DNA of 37,576 nucleotides from an uncultured Flavobacterium sp. (GCA_947631175.1 CANRKI010000013.1:1-37576), one strand, 5' to 3'. Positions 24,836 through 34,867 are shown, numbered from the stretch's first letter. Notes: generated by a model not told the origin, from the letters alone. Made by a program: numbers and translations.

Positions 24836-27622
24836 TTATAATTTATCTTTTAAATATTTAGCCGTTTCTGACTTTTTGTTTTTTACAATCTCTTCAGGCG
24901 TTCCAAAGGCAACTAATTCGCCACCGTATTCACCACCTTCTGGACCAATATCAATAATGTAATCGGCACATTTAACTAGGTCAAGGTTGTGTTCGATAAC
25001 GATAACCGAATGGCCATTCTCTATTAACGCGTTAAAGGACTTTAAAAGTTTTTTTATGTCATGAAAGTGTAATCCTGTGGTAGGTTCATCAAAAATAAAA
25101 AGTACCTTTTCTTTAGTAATTCCTCTTGTTAAATAAGTTGCAAGTTTTATACGTTGCGCTTCGCCACCAGATAAAGTAGATGATGATTGACCTAACTGTA
25201 CATATCCTAAACCTACATCTTGTAATGGTTTTATCTTATTGAGTATTTTAGTTAAATTATTTTTTTCGAAAAACGTCATGGCGTCATCAACCGTTAGGCT
25301 TAAGATATCGTTTATACTTTTTCCATCAAATTGAACTTCTAAAATTTCTTTTTTAAATCGTTTTCCATGGCAAGCATCACATTCTAAATGTACATCAGCC
25401 ATAAACTGCATCTCAATAGTAACGGTTCCGTCTCCTTTGCACTGCTCACATCGGCCGCCATCTACGTTATACGAAAAATGTTTAGGCTGATAATTTCTTA
25501 TTTTTGATAGATTTTGCTTCGAGAATAAATCTCTAATATCATCGTATGCTTTAATATAACTGATCGGATTTGAACGTGAATTTTTTCCGATCGGATTTTG
25601 ATCCACATATTCAATTTCCTTAATATGGCTGTAACTGCCTTCTAAACTTGTAAACTGTCCTGGTTTTTCGCCAGTGTTAAATAAATGTTTTTGTAAAGCT
25701 GGATACAGAATCTTTTTTACTAAAGTAGATTTTCCTGATCCAGAAACTCCTGTAATTACGGTTAAACAATCTAAAGGAAAAATTACGTCAATGTTTTTAA
25801 GATTATTTTCCCGAGCACCTTTAATTTCGACATAATTTTTAAATTTTCGTCGTTTTTTGGGAACTTCAATTAATAAATCGCCGTTTAAGTATTTTGCCGT
25901 AAGCGTATCTGCTTTTAAAATTTCATTAAAAGTACCTTGCGCAACCAACTCACCACCAAACGATCCTGCTTCGGGACCAATATCAATAATCATATCAGCA
26001 GATTTCATGATGTCCTCGTCGTGTTCGACAATAATAACTGTATTACCTAAATCTTTTAATTTGTTTAAAACAGTTATAAGTTTTTCAGTGTCTTTAGAGT
26101 GTAAACCAATACTTGGCTCATCTAATATATACATAGACCCAACTAGTGAACTACCTAACGAGGTTGCTAGATTTATTCGCTGTGACTCGCCGCCGGAAAG
26201 TGTTGCGGAGTTTCGATTTAAAGTAAGATAATTTAATCCTACTTGATCTAAAAAGTCCAAACGATTATTAATCTCAATTAGTAAACGCTTGGCCACTTGT
26301 TGGTCGTACGGGTTTAATTCTAAGTTTTTAATAAATGGAATTAGTTTAATGATAGGCAAGTCTACTAAGTCCGAAATATTTTTATTATTGATTTTTACAA
26401 AGTTAGCTTCTTCGCGAAGGCGTTTTCCTTTACATGCAGTACATTTAGTTTTTCCGCGATAGCGTGAAAGCATTACTCGGTTTTGAATTTTATAGCTTTT
26501 CTCTTCTAATTCTTTAAAAAAATCAGTTAAACCAACAAAGTATTTGTTTCCATCCCAAAGTAATTGTTTGTGTTCTTCGCTTAATTCAAAATAAGGTTTG
26601 TGTATCGGGAAATCAAATTTATAAGCATTATTTACAAGTTGTTGTCTAAAATAGTCCATAGATTCTCCTTTCCACGGAAAAACAGCTCCGTCAAAAACAG
26701 ATAATGCAGTGTTTCCAAAAACAAGATCTTCATCAATTCCTACGGTACTACCATAGCCGTCGCATTTTGGACAAGCGCCGTAAGGATTGTTAAACGAAAA
26801 TAAATGTACGTTTGGCTCTAAAAACGTGATTCCATCAAGTTCAAATTTATTGGAAAATTCGCTTCTAGATTTGTCAGCAACATTTTCAATAAAAAGCTGT
26901 CCTTTACCTTCGTAAAAAGCTACATCAATAGCATCGGCTAAACGGTTGTAAAAATCCTCTTCGTTTTTAACAACAATACGATCTATAATAATGTATAAAT
27001 CGGAACCAATATTTTCGGTTGTTTCAATTTCGTCTAAACGAACAGTTTCGCCATTTATAAGAATACGCGAAAAACCTTGTTGTAGTAATACTTTTAATTT
27101 ATTTTCTAAAGTTCGTCCTTCTTCTAGTTTTATTGGTGCTAAAAGTAAATGACGAGAACCTTCGTCTAATGTTTTAATGTAATTAATAACGTCCGTAACG
27201 GTATGTTTCTTAACTTCGTTGTCAGAAACGGGAGAAAATGTTTTTCCGATGCGGGCGAACAAAAGTTTTAAATAATCGTAAATTTCGGTTGATGTACCTA
27301 CGGTTGAACGGGCGTTAACGGTATTTACTTTTTGCTCAATAGCAATTGCAGGAGCAATACCTTTAATATAATCAACTTTTGGTTTGTTAAGTCTGCCCAA
27401 AAATTGACGAGCGTACGACGATAAGCTTTCAACATATCTGCGTTGCCCCTCAGCATATAAAGTGTCGAAAGCTAAACTAGACTTTCCTGAACCAGACAAT
27501 CCGGTAACAACAACAAGTTTATTACGCGGAATAGCAACATCTATATTTTTTAGATTATTCAATTGAGCACCCTTAATAAGGATGTACTTTTTTGTGTCAA
27601 GAGAATTAAAATCAGTGAGCAT
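24836..27622 (-). CDS. uvrA: excinuclease ABC subunit A (UvrA)
   Basis: This 928-residue tandem ABC ATPase of nucleotide excision repair has Walker A motifs GLSGSGKS (41-48) and [11 protein letters not shown] signatures LSGGESQRI and LSGGEAQRI, and zinc-finger cysteine pairs CPKC..CTAC in the first half and CEQC..CDAC in the second. It recognises damage and loads UvrB. The start at 27622 is chosen because the upstream TTG frame (27643) lies inside the promoter -7 box. Flavobacteria often carry two UvrA paralogues; the stretch [19 protein letters not shown] suggests to me that this may be the second one, but that is memory-based. No uvrB is in the window. Confidence 0.93.
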   Translation of the reverse strand: MLTDFNSLDTKKYILIKGAQLNNLKNIDVAIPRNKLVVVTGLSGSGKSSLAFDTLYAEGQRRYVESLSSYARQFLGRLNKPKVDYIKGIAPAIAIEQKVNTVNARSTVGTSTEIYDYLKLLFARIGKTFSPVSDNEVKKHTVTDVINYIKTLDEGSRHLLLAPIKLEEGRTLENKLKVLLQQGFSRILINGETVRLDEIETTENIGSDLYIIIDRIVVKNEEDFYNRLADAIDVAFYEGKGQLFIENVADKSRSEFSNKFELDGITFLEPNVHLFSFNNPYGACPKCDGYGSTVGIDEDLVFGNTALSVFDGAVFPWKGESMDYFRQQLVNNAYKFDFPIHKPYFELSEEHKQLLWDGNKYFVGLTDFFKELEEKSYKIQNRVMLSRYRGKTKCTACKGKRLREEANFVKINNKNISDLVDLPIIKLIPFIKNLELNPYDQQVAKRLLIEINNRLDFLDQVGLNYLTLNRNSATLSGGESQRINLATSLGSSLVGSMYILDEPSIGLHSKDTEKLITVLNKLKDLGNTVIIVEHDEDIMKSADMIIDIGPEAGSFGGELVAQGTFNEILKADTLTAKYLNGDLLIEVPKKRRKFKNYVEIKGARENNLKNIDVIFPLDCLTVITGVSGSGKSTLVKKILYPALQKHLFNTGEKPGQFTSLEGSYSHIKEIEYVDQNPIGKNSRSNPISYIKAYDDIRDLFSKQNLSKIRNYQPKHFSYNVDGGRCEQCKGDGTVTIEMQFMADVHLECDACHGKRFKKEILEVQFDGKSINDILSLTVDDAMTFFEKNNLTKILNKIKPLQDVGLGYVQLGQSSSTLSGGEAQRIKLATYLTRGITKEKVLFIFDEPTTGLHFHDIKKLLKSFNALIENGHSVIVIEHNLDLVKCADYIIDIGPEGGEYGGELVAFGTPEEIVKNKKSETAKYLKDKL

Positions 27623-27640
27623 ATTGTGTTTTTTATCTAA

Positions 27641-27648
27641 CAAAGATA
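27641..27648 (-). promoter_or_regulatory. -7 box of uvrA
   Basis: The minus strand reads TATCTTTG, a perfect TAnnTTTG match, 18 bases upstream of the ATG at 27622. No clear TTG is present at the -33 distance. No LexA-like palindrome is obvious beside it. Confidence 0.65.
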
Positions 27649-27825
27649 CGCAAATAAGACAGTTATTGTTTTATATATTCATTATTAAAAAATGTTGTAT
27701 TTAAACGATATATTTTAACATATTATAGATTTTGCAGTTTTTTTTTAGGCGGTAAAATTTATTTGATTTACTTTTAAAATGTTAACTAGATTAAACTTTA
27801 TGTTAAAAAAAATTAACAAAAAACA

Positions 27826-27854
27826 TTGATTTTAATTGTTTTTTTGTATATTTA
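27826..27854 (+). promoter_or_regulatory. candidate promoter of the sigma-factor gene
   Basis: TTG at 27826-27828 and TATATTTA at 27847-27854 (seven of eight matches to TAnnTTTG) are spaced by 18 bases, a good fit. The predicted 5' leader is about 40 bases. Confidence 0.5.
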
Positions 27855-27901
27855 GTTTAAGGAAATTTATTAAGTAATAACAATTTAAATTAGACAAAGT
27901 T

Positions 27902-28486
27902 ATGGGAAATGATTTGTTAAATGACGCGTTGTTAGTTAAGCTTTACATTGAGGGAGAAAAAAGTGCTTTAGCGAAACTAATTAATAAACACCAATCGAAA
28001 ATATATGGGTTTATTTACTCTAAAGTTTTAGACAGAGATGTTACTGAAGATATTTTTCAGGATACTTTTATTAAAGTTATTAAAACATTAAAATCTGGTG
28101 CTTATAATGAGGAAGGTAAATTTTTACCTTGGGTAATGAGAATTTCTCATAATTTGATCGTAGATCATTTTAGGAGATCTAAGAAAGTGTCTTTTCAGCG
28201 TGAAACAGAAGAGTTTTCTATTTTTTCAGTAATTACTGATTCAGCACCGAATGTTGAATCTAAAATAATAACTGATCAAATTGTGAATGATTTGAAAAAA
28301 CTAATTGATGAGTTACCGCAAGATCAAAAAGAAGTTTTACACATGAGAGTGTATGAAGATTTAAGTTTTAAAGAAATTTCAGAACTAACAGGAGTTTCTA
28401 TAAATACTGCTTTGGGGAGGATGAGATATGCTTTAATGAACTTGAGAAAGATAATTGATAAAAATAATATTATATTAAACGAGTAG
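27902..28486 (+). CDS. RNA polymerase sigma-70 family (ECF-type) factor
   Basis: This 194-residue sigma factor has region 2 (about 22-92, DRDVTEDIFQDTFIKVIKTL, then FLPWVMRISHNLIVDHFRR) and region 4 (about 130-185, LPQDQKEVLHMRVYEDLSFKEISELTGVSINTALGRMRYAL). Region 3 is absent, as in ECF factors. No anti-sigma gene of usual type is adjacent. Instead a small ORF of unknown function follows 23 bases downstream, probably on the same transcript. The regulon is unknown. A promoter with good spacing lies about 50 bases upstream. Confidence 0.9.
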   Translation: MGNDLLNDALLVKLYIEGEKSALAKLINKHQSKIYGFIYSKVLDRDVTEDIFQDTFIKVIKTLKSGAYNEEGKFLPWVMRISHNLIVDHFRRSKKVSFQRETEEFSIFSVITDSAPNVESKIITDQIVNDLKKLIDELPQDQKEVLHMRVYEDLSFKEISELTGVSINTALGRMRYALMNLRKIIDKNNIILNE

Positions 28487-28509
28487 CAAAATTATCCATA
28501 AAATTTAAA

Positions 28510-28743
<234 letters not shown>

Positions 28744-28745
28744 CA

Positions 28746-28784
28746 AAAAAGAGTTAAACGATAAAATCGTTTAGCTCTTTTTAT
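28746..28784. terminator. bidirectional terminator between the sigma-factor unit and nth
   Basis: A stem of AAAAAGAG.TAAACGAT with ATCGTTTA.CTCTTTTT, with one internal mismatch and a 2-3 base loop, begins just after the small ORF. It overlaps the last codons of the convergent nth gene and is flanked by A/T runs. Confidence 0.75.
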
Positions 28785-29430
28785 TTTTGTAGTATTCTGT
28801 TAATACCGTCTTTCTGCCAATGGTTTTAGTGATAATATCACTATCCAAATTCCAGCCTCGCGCTGGCGAATACTTACGTCCATACCATATCATTTGTAAA
28901 TGTAGATCGTTCCACTTTTCAATCGGAAAAATACGCTTAGCATCCTTTTCTGTTTGTTCTACATTTTTACCACTACTTAAATTCCATCGATACATTAATC
29001 GATGAATATGTGTATCAACCGGGAAAGCAGGCACACCAAATCCTTGACTCATTACCACACTAGCTGTTTTATGCCCAACCGCAGGTAATTCTTCTAAAGC
29101 GGCAAAATCAGCAGGAACTTCGCCATTGTGTTTATCAATTAAAATATGAGAAAGGTAATAAATTCCTTTAGACTTCATTGGTGACAATCCGCAAGGGCGT
29201 ATAATATCTTGTATCTCTTCAATACTCAATTTAATCATATCGTACGGGTTATCTGCTTTTGCAAATAAAAGAGGCGTGATTTGATTTACTCTAACATCCG
29301 TACATTGTGCAGAAAGTAATACAGCTATTAATAACGTATACGGATCCTTATGATCTAACGGAATTGGAATTTCGGGATATAAATCCTGAAGTGTATTTAT
29401 AACAAAATCTACTTTTTCTTGTTTAGTCAT
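28771..29430 (-). CDS. nth: endonuclease III-like DNA glycosylase without Fe-S cluster
   Basis: This 219-residue HhH-GPD base-excision glycosylase/AP lyase removes oxidised pyrimidines. The helix-hairpin-helix LEELPAVGHKTASVV carries catalytic Lys121, and VDTHIHR carries Asp139, matching Lys120 and Asp138 of E. coli Nth. The usual C-terminal four-cysteine [4Fe-4S] loop is absent: the region reads GRKYSPARGWNLDSDIITKT with no cysteine. I recall the same in other flavobacterial homologues. The start at 29430 (MTKQEK) matches the family length; the longer frame to 29475 would overlap the divergent bcp gene. The gap to bcp is 36 bases. Confidence 0.9.
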   Translation of the reverse strand: MTKQEKVDFVINTLQDLYPEIPIPLDHKDPYTLLIAVLLSAQCTDVRVNQITPLLFAKADNPYDMIKLSIEEIQDIIRPCGLSPMKSKGIYYLSHILIDKHNGEVPADFAALEELPAVGHKTASVVMSQGFGVPAFPVDTHIHRLMYRWNLSSGKNVEQTEKDAKRIFPIEKWNDLHLQMIWYGRKYSPARGWNLDSDIITKTIGRKTVLTEYYKNKKS

Positions 29431-29466
29431 TTTAGTAACTTTATAAAGTTTAAAATATTTAGTAAG
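29431..29466. promoter_or_regulatory. short divergent promoter region with 14-bp palindrome
   Basis: The 36-base gap between nth and bcp contains a perfect palindrome AACTTTATAAAGTT (29437-29450). TAACTTTA (29436-29443) is a seven-of-eight match to the -7 box on the plus strand. Both genes deal with oxidative damage, so a shared operator is possible but unproven. Confidence 0.35.
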
Positions 29467-29919
29467 ATGATGCATTTAAATGTAGGTGATAAAGCACCAG
29501 ACTTTAATATTCCGGATGAAAACGGAAATTTACACACTCTTAATCAGTACAAAGGTAAAAAATTAGTTTTGTATTTTTATCCTAAGGCAAGTACACCTGG
29601 CTGTACAGTCCAAGCTTGTAACTTAAGAGACAATTACGAGGCGTTATTGGCACAAGGCTTTGAGGTTTTAGGTATTAGTGCTGATGAGCAGCCTAAACTT
29701 CAAAAATTTATTGAAAAGCAAAATTTACCATTCCATCTTCTTTCAGATATTGATAAAAAAATGCTTAAAGATTATGGAGTTTGGGGACTCAAAAAATTTA
29801 TGGGAAAAGAGTATGATGGCATTCATAGAACAACTTTTGTAATTAATCCAGACGGAATTATTACTGAAATTATTACTAAGGTTAAAACTAAAGAGCATTA
29901 CGCTCAAATAGTTAAATAA
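29467..29919 (+). CDS. bcp: thioredoxin-dependent peroxiredoxin (Bcp/PrxQ)
   Basis: This 150-residue atypical two-cysteine peroxiredoxin of the Bcp/PrxQ type reduces hydrogen peroxide and organic hydroperoxides using thioredoxin. The peroxidatic Cys46 is in STPGCTVQAC and the resolving Cys51 is five residues later, as in PrxQ. Other family features (YFYPKA, GVWGLKKFMGKEYDGIHRTTFVI) are intact. ATG at 29467 or 29470 are both possible starts; the extension to 29419 would run into nth. It is divergent from nth. No terminator is evident before the usp gene. Confidence 0.93.
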   Translation: MMHLNVGDKAPDFNIPDENGNLHTLNQYKGKKLVLYFYPKASTPGCTVQACNLRDNYEALLAQGFEVLGISADEQPKLQKFIEKQNLPFHLLSDIDKKMLKDYGVWGLKKFMGKEYDGIHRTTFVINPDGIITEIITKVKTKEHYAQIVK

Positions 29920-30001
29920 AATACATTTTCTTATTTTTTTAGATTAAAAATGATTAAATTAACATCATAATTAAGTTAGTTTTTAATTTTAAAAAAAAGC
30001 C

Positions 30002-30847
30002 ATGAAAAAAATTCTTTTTCCAACTGATTTCTCAGAAATTGCAGACAATGCTTTTTTGTATGCGCTAAAAATGGCTGATTATTTAGGTTATGAAATTATT
30101 GTTTTGCATGCTTATGAGCTGCCAATAATTAACTTTGATGGTAATTTAGCCTTTGCGCCTGAAATATATAGCTCTATTGAATTGGATACTTTTGAAACTT
30201 TTAGGGATATTTTGCCTAAACTTAGAAAGGTTGCGTCTAAAAATAAATTAGAGCATATAAAATTAAATCACATGTTACTACATGGTAGCTTAATTGACAC
30301 CATGAAAGAGGTGGTTAAAGATGAAGATGTGCGATTAATCGTTATGGGAACCTCTGGCGGTACAGATTGGGCTAAACGATTGTTTGGTTCAAATGTACTA
30401 GATGTTATGAGTGATGTTCCTCAAAATGTATTAGTTATTCCAGAATCCGCGAAATACGAAAAAATATCAACTATTGGATTTACAACCAAGTTTAGAGATA
30501 AAGATAAAAAAGCCTTAAAAGAGGTTATTCGTATTGCGAATAGGTTAGAGGCTAATGTAAAGTGTTTGTATGTAAAAACTAAAATGAGTGATGTGTCTGA
30601 TAAGACAATTGAGGAATGGCGCGAGAAATACAAAGCCAAAAATGTTCAATTTGTCGTTATGCCTCATGAGGATGTTAAGGAATCGATATATGATTTCATG
30701 AACTTTAATCACATAGATGTTTTGGCGATGTTAAGCTATAAATCAAACTTTTTATCGGATGTTTTCATTAAAAGAAATTTAACGAAAGATATTGTGGGTG
30801 AAATTCAAATTCCGCTTTTAGCAATTCGATCAGATTATAAAGAATAA
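30002..30847 (+). CDS. tandem universal stress protein (UspA)
   Basis: This 281-residue protein has two UspA domains. Domain 1 (1-145) starts KKILFPTDFSE and has the nucleotide-binding signature GTSGGTDWAKRLFGSNVLDVM ending NVLVIPE. Domain 2 (about 150-281) has lost a clear G-X2-G-X9-G signature (LAMLSYKSNFLSDVFIKRNLTKDIV), so probably only domain 1 binds ATP. Such tandem Usp proteins are common in flavobacteria and are linked to stationary-phase and stress survival. It is a single gene, convergent with dnaN through a shared terminator. The start at 30002 is supported by AAGCC just upstream and by the family N-terminus. Confidence 0.9.
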   Translation: MKKILFPTDFSEIADNAFLYALKMADYLGYEIIVLHAYELPIINFDGNLAFAPEIYSSIELDTFETFRDILPKLRKVASKNKLEHIKLNHMLLHGSLIDTMKEVVKDEDVRLIVMGTSGGTDWAKRLFGSNVLDVMSDVPQNVLVIPESAKYEKISTIGFTTKFRDKDKKALKEVIRIANRLEANVKCLYVKTKMSDVSDKTIEEWREKYKAKNVQFVVMPHEDVKESIYDFMNFNHIDVLAMLSYKSNFLSDVFIKRNLTKDIVGEIQIPLLAIRSDYKE

Positions 30848-30880
30848 AAAAAGCCAGAATCAATTAAGATTCTGGCTTTT
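30848..30880. terminator. bidirectional terminator between usp and dnaN
   Basis: A 13-bp perfect stem, AAAAGCCAGAATC (30849-30861) with GATTCTGGCTTTT (30868-30880), has a 6-base loop and A/T flanks. It lies directly after the usp stop and 7 bases beyond the dnaN stop on the other strand. Confidence 0.85.
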
Positions 30881-30887
30881 ATATTTT

Positions 30888-32006
30888 TTAGTTATTTAGC
30901 ATAACTGGCATTACTAACATAGTTACAGTTTCGCCTTCATCCAATCCATCAATTGGCGTTAAAATTCCGGCTCTGTTTGGTAAAGACATTTCAATTTGTA
31001 CTTCATCAGCTTGTAAGTTGTTTAACATTTCAGTCAAAAACTTAGAGTTGAATCCAATCTGAATATCATCCCCTTTATAATCACAACTTAAACGTTCTTC
31101 TGCTTTGTTAGAGAAATCAATATCTTCTGCTGAAATATTTAATTCACTTCCTGCAATTTTTAAACGAATTTGATGCGTAGTTTTATTAGAGAAAATGGCA
31201 ACACGTTTTACAGAGCTTAATAATTCCGTACGATTCATAATTAATCGATTTGGATTTTCCTTTGGAATTACAGCTTCGTAGTTCGGGTATTTACCGTCAA
31301 TTAATCTACAAGTTAAAGTGTAGTTGTCAAATTTAAATGTAGCGTTAGAATCGTTATATTCAATTGTGATTTCACTGTTTGATGTAGATAAAATTCCTTT
31401 TAAAATGTTTAAAGGTTTTTTAGGCATGATAAATTCTGCCTTTTCTGCAGCGCTAACATCTGTACGTGCGTATTTTACTAATTTATGAGCATCTGTTGCT
31501 ACAAAAATTAATCCTGTTGGTAAAAACTGAAAAAATACTCCAGACATAACGGGTCTTAAATCATCATTACCTGCTGCAAAAATAGTTTTGCTAATTGCTG
31601 TAGATATGATATCTGCCGGAACAATAGTGCTCGAAGGATCTTCTAAAACTACAGCTTTTGGAAACTCGGCTCCAGAGGCATAAGCTAATGCATATTTACC
31701 AGAGTTTGAGCTAATCTCGATTGTATTATTGTCTAAAACTGTAAAAGTTAAAGGTTGTTCAGCAAAAGTTTTTAACGTTTCTAATAATAATTTTGCTGGT
31801 ACAGCAATCGATCCTTTATCAGAACTGTCAATTTCTAATACTGCAGACATAGTAGTTTCTAGGTCTGAGGCTGAAACTTTTAAAGTGTTTTTATTTAATT
31901 CAAACAAAAAGTTGTCTAAAATAGGTAATGTGTTACTACTGTTTATAACACTTCCTAATACTTGTAATTGTTTTAATAAATATGAGCTAGATACAATGAA
32001 TTTCAT
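30888..32006 (-). CDS. dnaN: DNA polymerase III beta sliding clamp
   Basis: This is the 372-residue processivity clamp of replicative DNA polymerase. It shows the three-domain clamp pattern with MKFIVSSSYLLKQLQVLGSVI at the start, the central LRPVMSGVFF and ATDAHKLVKY, and the family end of TPIDGLDEGETVTMLVMPVML. The start at 32006 (MKFIVSS) is the family start; the frame open from 32033 adds nine residues without support. It is not next to dnaA here; its neighbour upstream is gldG, the usual Flavobacterium order as I recall. A 73-base gap separates it from gldG, so a separate promoter is possible. Confidence 0.96.
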   Translation of the reverse strand: MKFIVSSSYLLKQLQVLGSVINSSNTLPILDNFLFELNKNTLKVSASDLETTMSAVLEIDSSDKGSIAVPAKLLLETLKTFAEQPLTFTVLDNNTIEISSNSGKYALAYASGAEFPKAVVLEDPSSTIVPADIISTAISKTIFAAGNDDLRPVMSGVFFQFLPTGLIFVATDAHKLVKYARTDVSAAEKAEFIMPKKPLNILKGILSTSNSEITIEYNDSNATFKFDNYTLTCRLIDGKYPNYEAVIPKENPNRLIMNRTELLSSVKRVAIFSNKTTHQIRLKIAGSELNISAEDIDFSNKAEERLSCDYKGDDIQIGFNSKFLTEMLNNLQADEVQIEMSLPNRAGILTPIDGLDEGETVTMLVMPVMLNN

Positions 32007-32079
32007 ATACAAAAAATTTGTGTTTGGAGCCAATTAAGGCTATCGCAATTTACTTCGAAAAAATGGCTTTTACAAATAA

Positions 32080-33816
32080 TTATTTAGCATACATTTTTTT
32101 ACGAGCAAATATAAATAGGGCACCAAAAATTAAAATTAATACGATAGGTAAACTAAGTGTAAGAATCTGAATGTTAGTATAATCTTTATAAACTCGTTCC
32201 TTATCTAATAAAGGAATAGTTACATTTTTAGATCTAATTTCTAATAATCCAATATCGTCCAGCATGTAGTTTACACTGTTTAAAACAAAGTCTTTATTTC
32301 CAAATAAAATTCCACTAAAATAATCATAACCTAATTCTCGAGGTTGATAATTATTGTCAATTTGATTTTTAATTACATCACCATCTGATACTACAATCAT
32401 TTTACCTGTTTTCTCGCTTTGTACTTTGTACGAACTATCTTTAAAAGGTAAAACTCTGTTTTTGTATGCCGATTCAAAACTTCCCTCAACTAAAACTGCA
32501 ACCGGAATATATCCATTTGTATATTCACTTGGGTTTGGCGCAGCCTCTTCTACCATAGCTAACGATACTGGCGTTGGTGTGCCTACAGCTTTAGAGTATT
32601 GTGACGATGTTAATAAAACCGTTTTTGTTAAATTGTTCTTTAAGATTTCTATCGGACTTGCAAAATCAAATTTTATACCGTCAACGTTTTTAACAATAGG
32701 GTGGTAGTCTAATTTTTTTGAGCCTAGTTTTGTGGTATCTTTTGCGTATATTTTTTCTGGATAAACATAGGGCGCAAACTTCCACGGATATTGCTCGTAT
32801 TGTGTTTGGCTTCCCATTTCGCCAGAGGCTAATTTTATTGGTGTTGCCACTTCGTCTTTTACTAACATTGGGCTAACACGAACACCGTACTTAAAAAATA
32901 AATCTTCTAAATTTAAATTTCGTGGATGTGCTAAAATAGATCCCGTTTCGTTATATAAACTATCAAAATCAGCATTTACTTGATCTATAAACCAAAGCGA
33001 TTTTCCGCCGTGAACCATATACTGGTCTAGAACTTGTTTTTGCTCCTCTGTAAATGGTATTGTTGGTTTTGCAACAATGGCTAAGTCGTATTCGCGTAAT
33101 TGTTCTGCTGTTTTAATTGGATTTGTAGCAACAGAGTCTAAAGTAAAAGGTGCAATTCTATAGCTGTCTTTTATGTTCTTTAAAAAATCAGCAATTTGTA
33201 AGTCGTGTAATTGACCAATTCCTTTAATGATTGCAATTTTCTTTGTTTTCTCTTGTGTAACTTTATGAATAGCTTCTGCAATTGCATACTCTAAATGCTG
33301 TACTGAACTTACCACCTTTTCTTGCGTACTAGCTCCCATCATATTTTTTAGTAGCTGTATCTTAGCGGTTTTTTCACCATAATTAGCAAAAGCCCACGGA
33401 AAAACCATTTGTTGGGATTGTTTTCCCTTATCATCAACTGTTACATTTATTGGCGTTAATCCTAAATTAAAAAGTTCTTGTGCAATTTGTTCTTGCGGTT
33501 TTCCTTCTTCTTCTAAAGGATTAACGAAACTAAACTTAATGTTAGAGTTGTAAGCCGAAAATTCTTCTAATATTTGATTGGTTTCGTATTGTAATCTTTT
33601 AAATTCTCCCGGAAAATTTCCGTCCAACAAAACATCAATAATTAAGGGTTCATGAACCTTAGATAAAATATCATGCGAAGTTTGGGATAATGTATATCTT
33701 TTATCTTGTGTTAAATCAAAACGTTTAAACACAGCTTGTGATAGTATGTTTAAAGCAACTACAGCAACAACTATAGTGATAAACTGCAGTAAGGCTTTCT
33801 TTTTTGTTGCTTTCAT
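32080..33816 (-). CDS. gldG: gliding motility ABC transporter component GldG
   Basis: This 578-residue auxiliary component of the GldAFG ABC transporter has an N-terminal membrane helix (about 10-28), a large extracytoplasmic ABC_transp_aux domain (about 35-545, starting with FDLTQDKRYTLSQTSHDIL) and a C-terminal membrane helix (about 550-570). gldA, gldF and gldG were found in Flavobacterium johnsoniae mutants that lose gliding, although the transported substrate is unknown. Its start overlaps the gldF stop by one base (TAATG), so translation is coupled. The ATPase gldA is not in the window, as expected from its separate location. Confidence 0.9.
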   Translation of the reverse strand: MKATKKKALLQFITIVVAVVALNILSQAVFKRFDLTQDKRYTLSQTSHDILSKVHEPLIIDVLLDGNFPGEFKRLQYETNQILEEFSAYNSNIKFSFVNPLEEEGKPQEQIAQELFNLGLTPINVTVDDKGKQSQQMVFPWAFANYGEKTAKIQLLKNMMGASTQEKVVSSVQHLEYAIAEAIHKVTQEKTKKIAIIKGIGQLHDLQIADFLKNIKDSYRIAPFTLDSVATNPIKTAEQLREYDLAIVAKPTIPFTEEQKQVLDQYMVHGGKSLWFIDQVNADFDSLYNETGSILAHPRNLNLEDLFFKYGVRVSPMLVKDEVATPIKLASGEMGSQTQYEQYPWKFAPYVYPEKIYAKDTTKLGSKKLDYHPIVKNVDGIKFDFASPIEILKNNLTKTVLLTSSQYSKAVGTPTPVSLAMVEEAAPNPSEYTNGYIPVAVLVEGSFESAYKNRVLPFKDSSYKVQSEKTGKMIVVSDGDVIKNQIDNNYQPRELGYDYFSGILFGNKDFVLNSVNYMLDDIGLLEIRSKNVTIPLLDKERVYKDYTNIQILTLSLPIVLILIFGALFIFARKKMYAK

Positions 33817-34541
33817 TACGCTTTTAAAGTTTTTAGTTTATACACGGTTGCGGCTAAAAATATTCCGGTTACAGATGCAAAGTAAATAATGTCTCGCGTG
33901 TCAATTACACCTCTACTTATACTTTTAAAGTGCGTTTGCATACTTAAATATGTAAATTGTTCTGTAAACATTCCTGTTAAAGTTCCTAGAGCCTCAATTC
34001 CATAAAAAATAGCGAAACATAAAAAAACTGCCAAAATAAATGCTACGATTTGATTTTCGGATAAAGTCGAAGTAAAAACGCCAATTGCAGTATATGCAGC
34101 AATTAAAAAACACAACCCAAAATATGATCCCATTGTGCTTCCCATATCTAACACATTGTCAGCATAAGTGTAATCTTTTACTACAAAAACATAAAGCAAC
34201 GTTGGCAATAATGCAATAATAATTAAAACAAAAGCACCTAAAAATTTGCCTAAAACAATTTCCCATGTGCTTAAAGGTTTTGTAAATAAAAGTTCAATGG
34301 TTCCTAGTTTTAATTCGTCCGAAAAACTACGCATTGTGGTTGCCGGAATTAAAAAAAGTAAAATCCATGGTGTTAATGTAAAAAACGGACCCAAATCTGC
34401 AAATCCGCTATTCAGTATATTGTATTCTCCTTCAAATACCCATAAAAACAAACCGTTTATTAATAAAAATATCACCACAACTAAATAGCCAATTGGTGAT
34501 CCAAAAAACGATTTTATTTCTCGTAATAATAATGCTTTCAT
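33816..34541 (-). CDS. gldF: gliding motility ABC transporter permease GldF
   Basis: This 241-residue ABC-2 type permease has six predicted membrane helices (about 16-34, 55-71, 99-118, 137-157, 167-187 and 219-236). The start, KALLLREIKSFFGSPIGYLVV, is typical of GldF. It forms the membrane channel of the GldAFG transporter with GldG. It is encoded 16 bases after the ABM-domain gene and overlaps gldG by one base, so it belongs to the operon that starts at the SAM hydroxide adenosyltransferase gene. The length is normal. Confidence 0.9.
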   Translation of the reverse strand: MKALLLREIKSFFGSPIGYLVVVIFLLINGLFLWVFEGEYNILNSGFADLGPFFTLTPWILLFLIPATTMRSFSDELKLGTIELLFTKPLSTWEIVLGKFLGAFVLIIIALLPTLLYVFVVKDYTYADNVLDMGSTMGSYFGLCFLIAAYTAIGVFTSTLSENQIVAFILAVFLCFAIFYGIEALGTLTGMFTEQFTYLSMQTHFKSISRGVIDTRDIIYFASVTGIFLAATVYKLKTLKA

Positions 34542-34557
34542 AATTTGTGTAACTTTT

Positions 34558-34854
34558 TTATGGTAAAGAGGCTAATTTATCAACACTCCAAGCTTGTGGC
34601 TTGTCATTAAAAAATTGTTTTGTATACGCCCAAACTTCTTTAAATAAAGCCGATTCTTTGTAATGCTCTAAATCCTGTACATCATCCCAAATGCTATAGG
34701 TAAAAAATATACAAGGGTTGTCTTTGTCTTGATACAACTCTAAAAAGTTATTCCCTTTAAAATTTCTAATCTCCGACTTTACTTCCTCAAAATTATTCAG
34801 AAACAAGTCTATTTTATCTTCATGAAAACTTAACTTTACTATGCGTATAAACAT
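34558..34854 (-). CDS. ABM-domain (YgiN-like) putative quinol monooxygenase
   Basis: This 98-residue protein has the dimeric alpha-beta barrel fold of the antibiotic biosynthesis monooxygenase (ABM) family. It starts with a FIRIVKLSF strand, then the helix KIDLFLNNFEEVKSEIRNF, a FLELYQDKDNPCIFFTYSIW beta pair and HYKESALFKEVWAYTKQFF. Members include YgiN quinol monooxygenase and heme-degrading enzymes; no heme ligand or substrate can be assigned here. It sits 13 bases after the SAM hydroxide adenosyltransferase gene and 16 bases before gldF. Confidence 0.8.
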   Translation of the reverse strand: MFIRIVKLSFHEDKIDLFLNNFEEVKSEIRNFKGNNFLELYQDKDNPCIFFTYSIWDDVQDLEHYKESALFKEVWAYTKQFFNDKPQAWSVDKLASLP

Positions 34855-34867
34855 ATTTATTTAATAT

